Assembly (NCBI GenBank): GCA_947623455.1
Contig: OX392532.1
Span: forward strand, 45,759,058-45,823,057
Origin: Mimachlamys varia
Lineage: Eukaryota > Mollusca > Bivalvia > Pectinida > Pectinidae
Direction of reading: 5' to 3'
Length of the DNA stretch: 64,000 nt
Shown here: in pieces, positions 39,666 through 51,255 of the stretch
How positions within the stretch are numbered: position 1 is the first letter of the stretch
How the letters are laid out: the number at the start of each line of letters is the position of its first letter
The notes under the pieces: generated by a model
Told to the model about the DNA's origin: nothing
What the model saw: only the letters and a program-made list of their open reading frames with translations
Database searches by the model: none
Program-made: the position numbers and the translations under genes

Positions 39666-39697
39666 CTTACCTTTTACCACAGTACAATGTCTTGTCT

Positions 39698-41759
39698 GAA
39701 AGTCGTATGGATGATATCAGGGAAACATTATCTTCTGTTCAGATCAACTCTTTTGTTAAGGCCTTCTTTCACTTATATATCGACAAGCTCACGTAGTACC
39801 TCATAATGCCTCTACGTGTACCGGCCTATGTGTTGAGCACATATAATATGCTATATATAATATACAATCTTATACTCAGTATAAATTAGGAAAATGTGAA
39901 GTAAATATGCATTTTAAGCAAGTTGACTCAAATGATAAATTAGCGAGACATTCATTGCAAAAACAAAACACTTTTCACTTGAAAATCACTTCAAACACCA
40001 CTGACTTAATCATCCGTTTTATATAGAATATCTTGAAGTAACGAATACATTTCTGTAATGTTTCATTCTTTTTGATATGCCTTTTTAGATTTTATGTTTC
40101 CAAAAGCAGAAATTGTATATATTTGGTTTTTAAGCTCATTTTGACACGGTATGTTTGTAATTTACCCCTTCTGGTACCCCAAACAACCACATTTATTAAA
40201 CTGTAACTTTAGTTATATCACATGTAATACAATAGGACATCCCTAAATATATTGAGGAGATGAAAATCCGAATTTACCGGGGCCTAAAAAGGAGTTTATT
40301 GACACTCATCCCTTTGGACTCTAAAATTACCTTAAATACAGGGGATGTTACAAGGACTGCAGTCAGTTTTTTCAAACTCATTTAACATAACGATCTGACG
40401 GAAGCCTTGATGATTGGGGCACCGAGGGGGTAACGATGCGTCTAATCCATGTCTACTAACAAGGATTTACAGAAATTTAAAAAGTGGATGATATGAGTAA
40501 GCGGAAATCAATAGTGACTAGGTACTTGATACAGCTTCGCCGTCTCAGCAAACAGTGTTTCACCTCTTGGGACCATACATTTAGTATTTCTCCCGTACCC
40601 ATTCTATAACTGTGCAATAAGATACTGCCGAGCAAAATAATAAATTAAACTGAACACTTTTAATGTTTCGTTCTTCTAGGACTCGTCAGTGATGCTAAAC
40701 AAAGACCTATATGTATGGTATACGAGCTCGAGGCGACCGAGGAAATAAAACTGACCGAAAGCAATTTCAAAATGCAGATCGAGAAGTGCACTAGTCCTAT
40801 AATTAGAACTACTGTCCATCAGATGAGGCTACTCCCTCATGGATATGTCCAGGTGGATTTTATAAAATTGAATTAATGAAATCATTTGGAAGGCGTTGAT
40901 CACAACTTCACCAAATCACAATAGTGAACCGTGTCAGGTGGTCTGTATGAGGTATGAAGCAGCTTAGAAACAGAGGTGTTTTGTAAGGGGTTCACTTAGT
41001 TTTCTCTAAACGTACTGAACAGTATGGAATGAAGGAATCGTGGAAATTAGAGGCACAGATAAGATGGGCGGGTGTCTGCTCTACCTAGGCCATGATTTAC
41101 AGACCTTTACGGTCGCTAATACGATTCGCTTGTAACGCTTATTTAGATTGAATATTGACCATGTTCCTACCTGCAATAGAATCATTATCAATCGTATAAA
41201 GCCCCGACCATCAGGCTTAAGCCAAGCCCCGTGTCTACCCAAAATAAATAAAATCTTGACCCGTCGGGTTCGAACTCAAACCAACTTTTATGTTCTAATA
41301 ACCAGCATAGCTACTCAGAAAATAAATCAGAGATTCCGAAAGGTTAACAAAATCATAATCCGAACTCAAAATCGATTAAACCAGGGTCGAAATATGAACA
41401 AAGGAACGATTTACATGGAGGCCCTTGTAAAAGTACAAGAGAATACGACCATGTGTTCCGGAAGTGTAATCGTCTTCTGCTTCATCGACGACACTCGTCA
41501 TGTTTTTTTTGTCACATCCAAGTAAACATCAAGTTCTGAAAATGAGAACCAAGTATCATTGTCAATCACAACAAGTAAACACACTAATGAACATACTCAA
41601 AAACGTCAATCTTCATATCACTTAAAGATACAGAATATTTCTCAATGAGACAAAGATGGCGACCATAAAACTTGCCCATAGTTCTGATCAACCTGCATCT
41701 CTCGAAACCTCGTGTTGTTAGTTTGTCAGCAGTCGACATCGATCACGAAAATCACGATA
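39698..41759. other. Single-copy spacer
   Basis: About 2 kb without recognised features. A 125-codon plus-strand frame (41,148-41,525) has no domain I recognise and is probably chance. Confidence 0.5.
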
Positions 41760-42167
41760 TTAAGTCCTGGAATATCGAATCAACTGCGACATGTAAACAC
41801 CATAGGTTGGAGAAGCAGGAATGTTACTATCAAGAAATGGAAAATTCACGATCGGAAAATTGAAATCATCACGTTTATCGTATAGTTTAGTAGTAAGCTG
41901 TCCATGTTGGTCGAAGTTTAAGTAGAGTTCGAGGTAAGCAACTGATGTAGAAGAGTCTGTTGTGTCCTTTATTTTAAGTTCAGAAGAGTATATACGATCG
42001 ACGTGGTCAGCAAACTTCTTGTTGTTTATAGACAAGACATCGTCGATATATTTGAAAGTGAATTTAAAAGATTTGGCAAGGTTTTTGTTACATTTACCTG
42101 TTCTGATAAGCTCTTCCACAAATGTTTTGGTGCATACTATAATGTATGTATTTGACGACATAGCCAA
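41760..42167 (-). pseudogene. Reverse transcriptase fragment with YIDD motif
   Basis: A 135-codon frame containing LAKSFKFTFKYIDDVLSINN (catalytic YIDD), then IYSSELKIKDTTDSS, KLYDKRDDFNFPIVNFPF and YGVYMSQLIRYSR. From memory this is a palm-thumb segment of a retroelement reverse transcriptase widespread in aquatic animals. Penelope-like is possible but I cannot assign the clade. The upstream motifs and everything after RYSR are missing. The fragment is open throughout, so it may be a relatively young truncated copy. Confidence 0.7.
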
Positions 42168-43153
42168 AAGATATCACCTATACTTTAAAGTGAATTACTG
42201 TTTTCAAACCAAATGCTGAATTATTATTGTTAATTTTTTATACCTCTATGATTTGTTTCATGATGCCACGCCCCCTTGAACTACTTTTCTGTAGTAGTGT
42301 AGGCTTACGTCATCAAAGTGTATGTTAACAAGAGGCAGGATTCAATCAATAAACAATAACCAAACACGATTTTACAAACTGTAACAACCATCATAAAATA
42401 TCAGTTCAGTTCAACGATATTTTTTATTACCTTATGACATTTTCCATCAATTTGCGCTGTTTTGGTTTGCCCCACCACAGTATACACGTCTGTCACTCTG
42501 ACAAAATACAAATCTACATCATACATGTACTATAGGGCAATATAAACTGTAATTAATACCGTCAACATATAAGTGTTAGAACATAGAATATATGTCGATG
42601 GGTAGGGACACTGGGAAAGAAGTCTCTGTACGACGTCTGACTAACCTTCCCTTATCCCTAGTTTACAGTCCAATTAGGCCTCGATGAAAGCTGGGTCAAC
42701 GTCCCGAGGTTGGGTGCAATGGTACCCTGTGTGCACAGCTCATTACGGGAGTTTAGTATCATTGCAGCAGAAAGCTTTCACAGCAGCTCCAGTTTGAGCC
42801 AGCCTGTTTGCCGTGGGTTGTGTTTCGTACTCTGGTGAGAGATGGTCCATGTTGAGTAGGAGCTAGCTTCACTGACAAACCTTCCATGCACCAGTTTTCT
42901 ACAACACACCACTTTGGTTTCGTACCTGACGTAGACGAGGGTGACATGGGCCCAGTATTACCAATCGTCTGGTGATGCCGAACCACAGTAACCTGTACCT
43001 CCAACAAGGCTTTGATGCTGGATATTCGCGACCATAAAGCTGTTCCTATTTTGCCTCTAGTTTAATCGATTTTGAGTTCGGATTATGGTTTTGTTGATAT
43101 GGGTATTCTCAGATTTTTGTATTCTGGACTGGTAGGCTGGTTGGGGCACAAAA
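42168..43153. other. Single-copy spacer
   Basis: No recognised gene. An 82-codon minus-strand frame (42,759-43,007) has no domain I recognise. Confidence 0.5.
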
Positions 43154-43627
43154 ATGTACCAAGATAACACACATATTGGCAAGAACAACAATACAAATCC
43201 TGCTTATCAATATCAATCCACCAACACATCATCAAATAATAAAACACTTAACAAAACGACTTTCCTGCAGCTCCTGTTTATGCCCTCTACTCAAAGCTGC
43301 TTAATCCCTGCTGGACTGCTCCCTTCCCGGTTTAGGAAAGGCATTCAAGGCATCCCTGGCAACATCACAGGCGCAGTGACAGTGATGCTGACATACTGGC
43401 TGACTTCCAGGAGAAAAGCGTCACGATCACTGAGGATATTGACGAGGAGGCAACGAAACATGATCCCTACATCCTCTGCATCTACTATTCCACCAACGGT
43501 AACCATTGGCTACCAACGATACCACAGCAACGTCTGCATCCATAATCCACTTGCAATTGGGTGCTGTAACTGTCAGAGGTACGGTCATCATGAGATGAGA
43601 TGTATACGGATAGCAGTCTGCCAGTAG
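43154..43627 (+). pseudogene. LINE ORF1 (gag-like) with zinc knuckle
   Basis: A 157-codon frame ending in VTIGYQRYHSNVCIHNPLAI and then CCNCQRYGHHEMRC, a complete C-x2-C-x4-H-x4-C knuckle (43,562-43,603). ORF1 proteins of I- and Jockey-type LINEs bind the element RNA through such knuckles. A stop follows within ten residues, and the further knuckle expected downstream is present only as scattered Cys residues in broken frames. The N-terminal half of the frame is not recognisable. Confidence 0.75.
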
Positions 43628-44824
43628 AGAGACTGTAATAACGCTACCCGTTCTCGAGACTGCCTGGAGTCGGTAGAGAGATACTGCGGGTTAAATAAAC
43701 CAGGGTGTCTCCGTCCCTGGGTCCAGGAGGATAGTCGAGAATGCAGGCATTGCGCTAGTTGACAGTGTCACAGTCAAATATGCATCAGTCCAGGCTTCTC
43801 AGGATAGACCTGCCTTGGTCTCACAGGTCCCAGATAAGGCTGGCTCTAAGACCTGTAAAACGATCTTAGGAGCCCTTCACGGTTCAAACTAAAGTATCAA
43901 AAACACGCATTTACAAGACAAACACCAACAAGTTCGAACGCCATTGTCATCATATCAAAATCAATATCCTGAAGCACCGCCGTGACCAAACAGCAGTATA
44001 CATTTGCCAAACTTCATGCGGACGTCGTAGCCCCCCGCCGCAAGAAGACCACCATATCGCCAACAGAAACCCAAGAGGAGAATCAAACGGCTATTCAACA
44101 GAAAGCCGGATCTGAATATACATGTACCACCGTCTGGCGCCTAGAATCACTGACGAGTTCTAGAACGCCGAAAAAACTGTATGCTGCAATGTTATTCATT
44201 TTCCGGCACATTGCAACAAGTACTAAACAAGATGTGCAGCACGTGTGTGTGTGTTTTTGGTTCATGTTTGGGTACGGGTTCTGAAAACCCCGTGCAGAAT
44301 CACAGTATTTATCGAATAAACATAGCCATATTCTACTCACATGAAATTATGCTCCATGACTATGACTTAAACAATTCTCATTCGACTGTAATAGTCCAAC
44401 GACAGACGGCAAGGCATCTGGTGGTGCGGCTGCCGCTATAGATAAAAACATTCTTCATATACATATTAAGTTGAAGATGTATCTACAAGCTGTTGTCGTT
44501 AGCGCAAGTTGCACAGAAAATGACGGTCTGTTAAGTTAATCTTCCTCCAAGGGCCCAAGGGATAGCTCTAACTGCGACCAACTAAACACAATCATGTCTT
44601 AAGCTCACAAATAAAATAGCTGGACGGAATATATAAATATATGATTCGAAAAATAAGTTGGAAAAGAAAAACAACACCATCCTCTCATCGGATAAATAAA
44701 AATAAAATCGTTTCTTCTAAATCCGAAATCTCAAAAAAAATATAGTCGGAAACGCATCAGTCAAAATTCACCCCAAAAAAGTCCAGGCAATTAAAAAAAA
44801 ATAAAAGAAGAAAAGATGAGGCTT
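43628..44824. other. Degraded LINE interior, no intact domain
   Basis: Lies between the ORF1 and reverse transcriptase parts, where ORF1 tail and endonuclease would be expected. I see only possible ORF1 tail (SVTVKYASVQ near 43,768). The frame at 43,982-44,284 is not recognisable. The right end is A-rich (44,700-44,815). Confidence 0.4.
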
Positions 44825-45923
44825 AATTTTAAATCATCTAACACAGAAAACTACAATTAACCTTCCGATTCGCTGGAATTGCTTCCATCTCAAAGGAAAT
44901 CACATGATTTAGCTGCTGACATTGATGATATTACATAATAGTTTCTGAAACACCTATCAGACTCGTCCCTGAGACCTACCAGACTTGTCCCTGAGACCTA
45001 ACAGACTTGTCCCTGAGACCTACCAGACTTGTCCCTGAGACCTACCAGACTTGTCCCTGAGACCTACCAGACTTGTCTCTGAGACCTACCAGACTTGTCC
45101 CTGAGACCTAACAGACTTGTTCCTGACACCTACCAGACTTGTCCCTGAGACCTACACATCTGTACCAGACTTGTCCCTGAGACCTACCAGACTTGTCCCT
45201 GAGACCTACACATCTGTACCAGACTTGTCCCTGAGACCTACCAGACTTGTCCCTGAGACCTACACATCTGTACCAGACTTGTCCCTGAGACCTACCAAAC
45301 TTGTCCCTGAGACCTACCAAACTTGTCCCTGAGACCTACCAGACTTGTCCCTGAGACCTACCAGACTCGTCCATAATATACCATCTACATATATTCATCC
45401 AAATATATGCTTCCAGGAAGATCTTGAAGTATTCAAAGAAATATTTACAATTCCAAAACCCGGCAAGCCCGCTACTGAACCATATAATGATCGTCCTGTT
45501 TTTCTAACAAGCTGTGTGTGTAAAACACTTCTTCAACGGATGGTGAATACCAGACTTGTTTTGTTTCTTAAACAAACAATAGTATAAGACCTCTCTGATG
45601 TGGATTCAAAATCCAGAGAGAGACGGTAGATCATCTGGTCCGACTAGAAACGTTCATTCGATAAGGAGGAACACCTTGTTGTAGTGGTCTTCTATCTGGA
45701 GAAGGCATACGATACTACGTGGCCGTATGGTATCATGAAAGACCTGCACAAGATTGGTGTGCGTGGGAATCCTCCGAAATACATCCCGAATTACATATCT
45801 GACGAACACTTCAAGGTTTGCGTTGATTCAACTTTCTCTGAAACAACAAACCAGGAAATCAGAGTCCCTAGGGTGAGATCATATCAAAATGTTGTGCAAA
45901 CTATTTTCAAATTTAATATTTGA
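44825..45923 (+). pseudogene. LINE reverse transcriptase, fingers and palm, split by an array
   Basis: Starts NFKSSNTENYN and RKSHDLAADIDDIT, then FLKHLSDSSLRP at the left edge of the 22-bp array (44,954). It resumes after 45,372 with FTIPKPGKP and RPVFLTSCVCKTLLQRMVN (45,435-45,560). Motif A at about 45,690-45,720 reads VVVFYLEKAYDTTW, where FFDLEKAYD is expected. A TAT codon replaces the catalytic Asp codon. GVPQGS is decayed to RVPRVRS. Stops lie between the two palm pieces (near 45,587). Confidence 0.8.
44954..45372. repeat. Minisatellite, 22-bp unit, inside LINE reverse transcriptase
   Basis: About 18 units with core CTACCAGACTTGTCCCTGAG. The first unit, CTATCAGACTCGTCCCTGAG, is in frame with FLKHL and encodes LSDSSLRP of the polymerase. 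Three copies of a 54-bp compound unit (a 32-bp form with ACACATCTGTACC plus a 22-bp form) lie at about 45,145-45,300. Coding homology resumes right after the array. Short frames on both strands are by-products. Confidence 0.93.
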
Positions 45924-46440
45924 TTCGAAAGTCTCTTTTGTCCCACATATAAAACATCAGAAAGATAAATATTCAAATGCACGGAATATTCTACTTTTTC
46001 TCTCCCATACTGATTTTGTGCAGGCTGTAAAATGTACTTGTTCTTTCCCATACAGATTTTGTGCGGGATGTGAAATGTAACTGTTCTCGCCCATACTGAT
46101 TTTGTGCGGGATGTGAAATGTACTTGTTCTCTCCCATACTGATTTTTTACAGGCTGTGAAATGTAACTGTTCTCGCCCATACTGATTTTGTGCGAGCTGT
46201 GAAATGTACTTGTTCTCTCCCATACTGATTTTGTGCGGGCTGTGAAATGTAACTGTTCTCTCACATACTGATTTTGTGCAGGCTGTGAAATGTCTTCGGA
46301 CAATTCGGACAACACCGATGAAAAGCTTTACGGCGAGACGAATGGTTCATCTCTAAACGATCGACGGGAAAAAATGTCATTACAAGTTGCTGCTCAATTG
46401 AAGTCAAATCCAAAATATAAAGCAGGTCTTTAATCCACTA
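45924..46440 (+). pseudogene. LINE thumb and post-thumb region, split by an array
   Basis: FDSKVSFVPHIKHQKDK and NILLFLSHTDF (45,919-46,017) are thumb sequence of this LINE type. After the 43-bp array come LRTIRTTPMKS and, one frame over, ETNGSSLNDRREKMSLQVAA (46,300-46,400). These normally lie about 60 residues further on, so the segment between was lost and the junction became the repeat unit. Confidence 0.7.
46000..46293. repeat. Minisatellite, 43-bp unit, inside LINE thumb region
   Basis: About 6.5 copies with core TCTCCCATACTGATTTTGTG plus CGGGCTGTGAAATGTA. CTCTCCCATACTGATTTT is the in-frame coding of LSHTDF at the left border. Units alternate between CTCTCCC and CTCGCCC forms. The overlapping minus-strand frames are by-products. 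Confidence 0.92.
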
Positions 46441-46596
46441 TTTCGAAACATGGTCACCCAAAACCGAAATGTTATACCAACATTTAGCATCCGAATATAG
46501 TCTTTTCTACAAGAATTAAACATGTCTTGAGACAATATTGCCTAGTTTACTATATCCGATGTATCGCCATTGCTTGTAAAAACGCCTGACTAACAA

Positions 46597-46955
46597 TTGC
46601 CGTACATGAGCGGGCTAAATCAAGTGCATTGCCCTTGGAACATAAATCCTCGGAAGTTTCTCTGCCCCGTACAGATTTACACTGATGACTCAAACGACGG
46701 TAAAAGGTCGCAGCATTCTATGTACTACTCACCATTGTTCTTCAATTCGACTACCACATCGCATCTCTGTTATGTCTGCGGAAGCTTGTGCCATCGGACT
46801 GGCTCTTGACCAGTTTAATGAAATGATTCACTATCAATCCTTCAAAGTTTATAATCACGGAATCCCAAAATCACTTTAATACAGATTGTCTCGAGCTTCC
46901 ACAAAATGTCCAATTGTATTTCTATGGATTCCAAGCCATAATAATTACAAAGAAA
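46597..46955 (+). pseudogene. LINE RNase H domain, broken
   Basis: CPVQIYTDDSNDGKR near 46,660 corresponds to the first catalytic Asp region (YTDGS in intact copies). SAEACAIGLALDQF near 46,770 carries the catalytic Glu. The next Asp region reads NHGIPKSL, where a D-S-L pattern is expected. PIVFLWIPSHNNYKE near 46,905 matches the end of the domain (W-x-P-S-H). A frameshift separates the first and second motifs. Confidence 0.75.
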
Positions 46956-46960
46956 TCCCC

Positions 46961-49900
46961 TGCCTTACAGTCCTGTTCCACAGACTAACAGTCCTGTTTC
47001 CTGACGTACAATCCTTTTCTCCCTGACTAACAGTCCTGTTCCCCTGACTTACAATCCTGTTCCCCTGACTTACAATCCTGTTCCCCTGACTTACAGTCTT
47101 ATTCCACTGACTTACAGTCCTGTTCCCCTGACTTACAGTCTTATTCCACTGACTTACAGTCCTGTTCCCATGACTTACAGTCTTATTCCCCTGACTTACA
47201 GTCCTGTTCCCCTGACGTACAATCCTGTTCCCCTGACTTACAGTCTTATTCCCTTGACTTATAATCCTGTTCCCCTGACTTACAATCCTGTTCCCCTGAC
47301 TAACAGTCTTATTCCCCTGACTTACAATCCTGTTCCCCTGACTTACAGTCTTATTCCCCTGACTTACAATCCTGTTCCCCTGACTTACAGTCTTATTCCC
47401 CTGACTTACAGCCCTGTTCCCCTGACTTACAATCCTGTTCCCCTGACTTACAGTCTTATTCCCCTGACTTACAGTCCTGTTCCCCTGACGTACAATCCTG
47501 TTCCCCTGACTTACAGTCTTATTCCCCTGACTTATAATCCAGTTCCCCTGACTTACAATCCTGTTCCCCTGACTAACAGTCGTATTCCCCTGACTTACAA
47601 TACTGTTCCTCTGACTTAAAATCCTGTTCCCCTGACTTACAGTCTTATTCCCCTGACTTACAGTCCTGTTCCTCTGACTTACAATCCTGTTCCCCTGACT
47701 TACAGTCTTATTCCCCTGACTTATAATCCTGTTCCCCTGACTAACAGTCTTATTCCCCTGACTTACAATCCTGTTCCCCTGAGGTACAGTCCTGTTCCCC
47801 TGACTTACAGTCTTATTCCCCTGACTTACAGTCCTGTTCCCCTGACTTACAATCCTGTTCCCCTGTCTTACAGTCTTATTCCCCTGACTTACAGTCCTGT
47901 TCCTCTGACGTACAATCCTGTTCCCCTGACTTACAGTCTTATTTTCCTGACCTGACTTACAGTCCTGTTCCCCTGACTTACAATCCTGTTCCCCTGACTT
48001 ACAGTCTTATTCCCCTGACTAACAGTCCTGTTCTCCCTGACTAACAATCCTGTTCCACTGACTTACAGTCCTGCTCTCCCTGACTAACAGTCCTGTTCAC
48101 CCTGACTTACAGTCCTTTTCTCCCTGACTTACAATCCTGTTCCCCTGACTTACAATCCTGTTCCCCTGACTTACAATCCTGCTCCCCTGACTTACAGTCT
48201 TATTCCCCTGACTTACAGTTCTGTTCCCCCTGACTTACAGTCCTGTCTCCCTGACCTACAGTTCTGTTCCCCCTGACTTACAGTTCTGTTCCTCCTGACT
48301 TACAGTCCTGTTCCCCTGACTTACAGTCTTATTCCCCTGACTAACAGTCCTGTTCTCCCTGACTAACAATCCTGTTCCACTGACTTACAGTCCTGCTCTC
48401 CCTGACTAACAGTCCTGTTCACCCTGACTAACAGTCCTGTTCACCCTGACTTACAGTCCTGTTCTCCCTGACTTACAATCCTGTTCCCCTGACTTACAGT
48501 CCTGTTTTCCTGACTTACAATCCTGCTCCCCTGACTTACAGTCTTATTCCCCTGACTTACAGTTCTGTTCCCCCTGACTTACAGTTCTGTTCCTCCTGAC
48601 TTACAGTCCTGTTCCCCTGACTTGAAGTCCTGTTTTCCCTGACTTACAGTCCTGTTCCCCTGACTTACAGTCCTGTTCTCCCTGACTTACAGTCCTGTTC
48701 CCCTGACTTACAGACCTGTTTTCCCTGACTTACAGTCCTGCTCTCCCAGACTTACAGTTCTGTTCCTCCTGACTTACAGTCCCGTTTCCCTGACTTACAA
48801 TCCTGTTCCCCCTGACTTACAGTCCTGTCCTCCCTGACTTACAATCCTGTTCCCCCTGACTTACAGTCCTGTCCTCCCTGACTTACAATCCTGTTCCCCC
48901 TGACCTACAGTCCTGTTCTTCTGACTTACAGTCCTGTTCATCTGACTTACACTCCTGTTTCCCTGACTTACAGTCCTGTTCCCCTGACTTACAGTCCTGT
49001 CCTCCCTGACTTACAATCTTGTTCCCCCTGACTTACAGTCCTGTTCTTCTGACTTACAGTCCTGTTCATCTGACTTACACTCCTGTTTCCCTGACTTACA
49101 ATCCTGTTCCCCCTGACTTACAGTCCTGTCCTCCCTGACTTACAATCTTGTTCCCCCTGACTTACAGTCCTGTTCTTCTGACTTACAGTCCTGTTCATCT
49201 GACTTACACTCCTGTTTCCCTGACTTACAATCCTGTTCCCTCTGACTTACAGTCCTGTTCCCCTGACTTACAGTCCTGTCCTCCCTGACTTACAATCCTG
49301 TTCCCCCTGACTTACAGTCCTGTTCCCCTGACTTACAGTCCTGTTTCCCTGACTTACACTCCTGTTCCCCTGACTTACAGTCCTGTTTCCCAGCCTTACA
49401 GTCTTGTTCCCCTGACTAACAGTCCTGTTCTCCCTGACTAACAATCCTGATTCCCTGACTAACAATCCTTTTCTACCTGACTTACAGTCCTGTTCCCCCT
49501 GACTTACAGTCCCGTTCCCCTGACTAACAGTCCTGTCCTCCCTGACTCACAATCCTGTTCTCCCTGACTAACAATCCTGTTCCCCTGACTTACAGTCCTG
49601 TTCCCCCTGACTTACAGTCCTGTTCCCCTGACTTACAGTCCCGTTCCCCTGACTAACAGTCCTGTTTCACTGACATACAGTCCTATTGATCTGACTTACA
49701 GTCCTGTTCTTCCTGACTAACAATCCTGATTCCCTGACTTACAGTCCTGTCCTCCAAGCCTTACAGTCCTATTCCCCTGACTAACAGTCCTGTTCCCCTG
49801 ACTTACAATCCTATCCCCTGACTTACAGTCTTATTCCTCTGAGTTACAATCCTGTTTCCCTGAGTTACAGTCCTGTTCATCTTACTTACAGTTCTGTTTC

Positions 49901-51255
49901 CCTGACTTACAGTCCGGTTCCACTGACTTACAATCCTGTTCCCCCTGACTTATAGTCCTGTTCTACTGACTTACAGTCCTGTTCCCCTGACTAACAGTCC
50001 TGTTCCCCTGACTTACAGTCCTGTTCCTCTGACTTACAGTCCTGTTCTCCCTGACTTACAGTCCTGTTCATCTGACTTAAAGTCCTGTTCCCTTGACTTA
50101 CAGTCCTATTCCCCTGACTTACAGTCCTATTCCCCTGACTTACAGTCTTATTCCCCTGACTTACAGTCCTGTTTCCCTGACTTACAGTCCTTTTTTCCCT
50201 GACTTACAGTCTTATTCCCCTGACTTACAGTCCTTTTTTCCCTGACTTACAATTTTGTTCCCCTGACTTACAGTCCTTTTTTCCCTGACTTACAGTCTTA
50301 TTCCCCTGACTTACAGTCCTTTTTTCCCTGACTTACAATCTTGTTTCCCTGACTTACAGTCCCATTTCCCTGACTTACAGTCCTGTTCCCCTGACTTACA
50401 GTCCTGTTCCCCTCACTTACAGTCCCGTTCCCCTGACTAACAGTCCTGTTCTCCCTGACTAACAATCCTGATTCCCTGAATTAAAGTCCTGTCCTCCAAG
50501 CCTTACAGTCCTATTCCCCTGACTAACAGTCCTGTTCCCCTGACTTACAATCCTATTCCCCTGAGTTACAGTCTTATTCCTCTGAGTTACAATCCTGTTT
50601 CCCTGAGTTACAGTCCTTTTCATCTGACTTACAGTCCTCTTCCACTGACTAACAGTCATGTTTTCCTAACTTACCGTCCTGTTCCACTGACTTACAATCC
50701 TGTTCCCCCTGACTTATAGTCCTGTTCTACTGACTTACAGTCCTGTTCCCCTGACTAACAGTCCTGTTCCCCTGACTTACAGTCCTGTTCCTCTGACTTA
50801 CAGTCCTGTTCTCCCTGACTTACAGTCCTGTTCATCTGACTTAAAGTCCTGTTCCCTTGACTTACAGTCCTATTCCCCTGACTTACAGTCCTATTCCCCT
50901 GACTTACAGTCTTATTCCCCTGACTTACAGTCCTTTTTTCCCTGACTTACAATCTTGTTTCCCTGACTTACACTCCTGTTCCCCTGACTAACAGTTATGT
51001 TCCCCTGACATGCAGTCCTGTTCATCTGACTGACAATCTTGTTCCCCTGACTTACACTTCTGTTCCTCTGACTTACAGTCCTGTTCCCCTGACTTACACT
51101 TCTGTTTCCCTGACTTACAGTCCTGTTCCCCTGACTTACAGTCCTGTTCCCCTGACTTGTAGTCCTGTTCCCCTGACTTACAGTCCTGTTCCCCTGACTT
51201 ACAGTACTGTTTCCGTGACTTACCGTCCTGTTCCCCTTACTTACAATCCCGTTGC
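46961..51255. repeat. Minisatellite, 22-bp unit, about 190 copies
   Basis: Unit with core CTGACTTACAGTCCTGTTCC plus CC; units are 21-24 bp through C-run changes. Block copying is evident: a long shared order recurs 764 bp apart (TATAGTCC at 49,951 and 50,715). A TTCTTCTGAC/TTCATCTGAC/ACTCCTGTTTCCC trio recurs three times between 48,915 and 49,230. It starts at the end of the LINE RNase H. On the plus strand each unit looks like a 3' splice site (CTGAC, pyrimidine run, TTACAG); on the minus strand each has GTAAGT. Confidence 0.97.

Larger units (their letters stand above)
37777..39697 (-). pseudogene. Transposable-element protein remnant expanded by two minisatellites
   Basis: Read on the minus strand, pieces of one protein appear in order: RQDIVLW (39,677-39,697), KKLMVVELTVPW (repeated in the 37-bp array), ERCDQANERKRAKYEDLLAG and TWSFPVEVGCRCFPAV (38,730-38,850), GKDRKGAV (repeated in the 24-bp array) and QKVPQAAGRASNWV (37,800-37,850). 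From memory this matches a protein segment common in animal retroelements. Its P-D...V-E-L-T spacing resembles a PD-(D/E)XK nuclease fold, perhaps the restriction-like endonuclease of some LINEs. Single stops (after DIVLW, FPAV and NWV) show it is dead. Confidence 0.65.
43154..46960 (+). mobile_element. RNase H-bearing LINE remnant (I/Nimbus-like)
   Basis: In plus-strand order: an ORF1 part with a CCHC zinc knuckle (43,154-43,627), reverse transcriptase (44,825-46,000), a post-thumb region (46,294-46,430) and RNase H (about 46,660-46,955). A C-terminal RNase H after the reverse transcriptase suggests the I group rather than Jockey or L1. I see no endonuclease domain between ORF1 and the reverse transcriptase. 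Two minisatellites (44,954-45,372 and 46,000-46,293) split the coding sequence, and a third array starts where RNase H ends. Frameshifts, stops and lost catalytic residues show it is inactive. Confidence 0.8.

Noticed and set aside
37719..39796. Long plus-strand frames rich in Pro/Leu/Ser or with a 37-residue period
   Set aside because: They run along the 24-bp and 37-bp arrays in several frames at once. The meaningful reading is the minus-strand TE protein.
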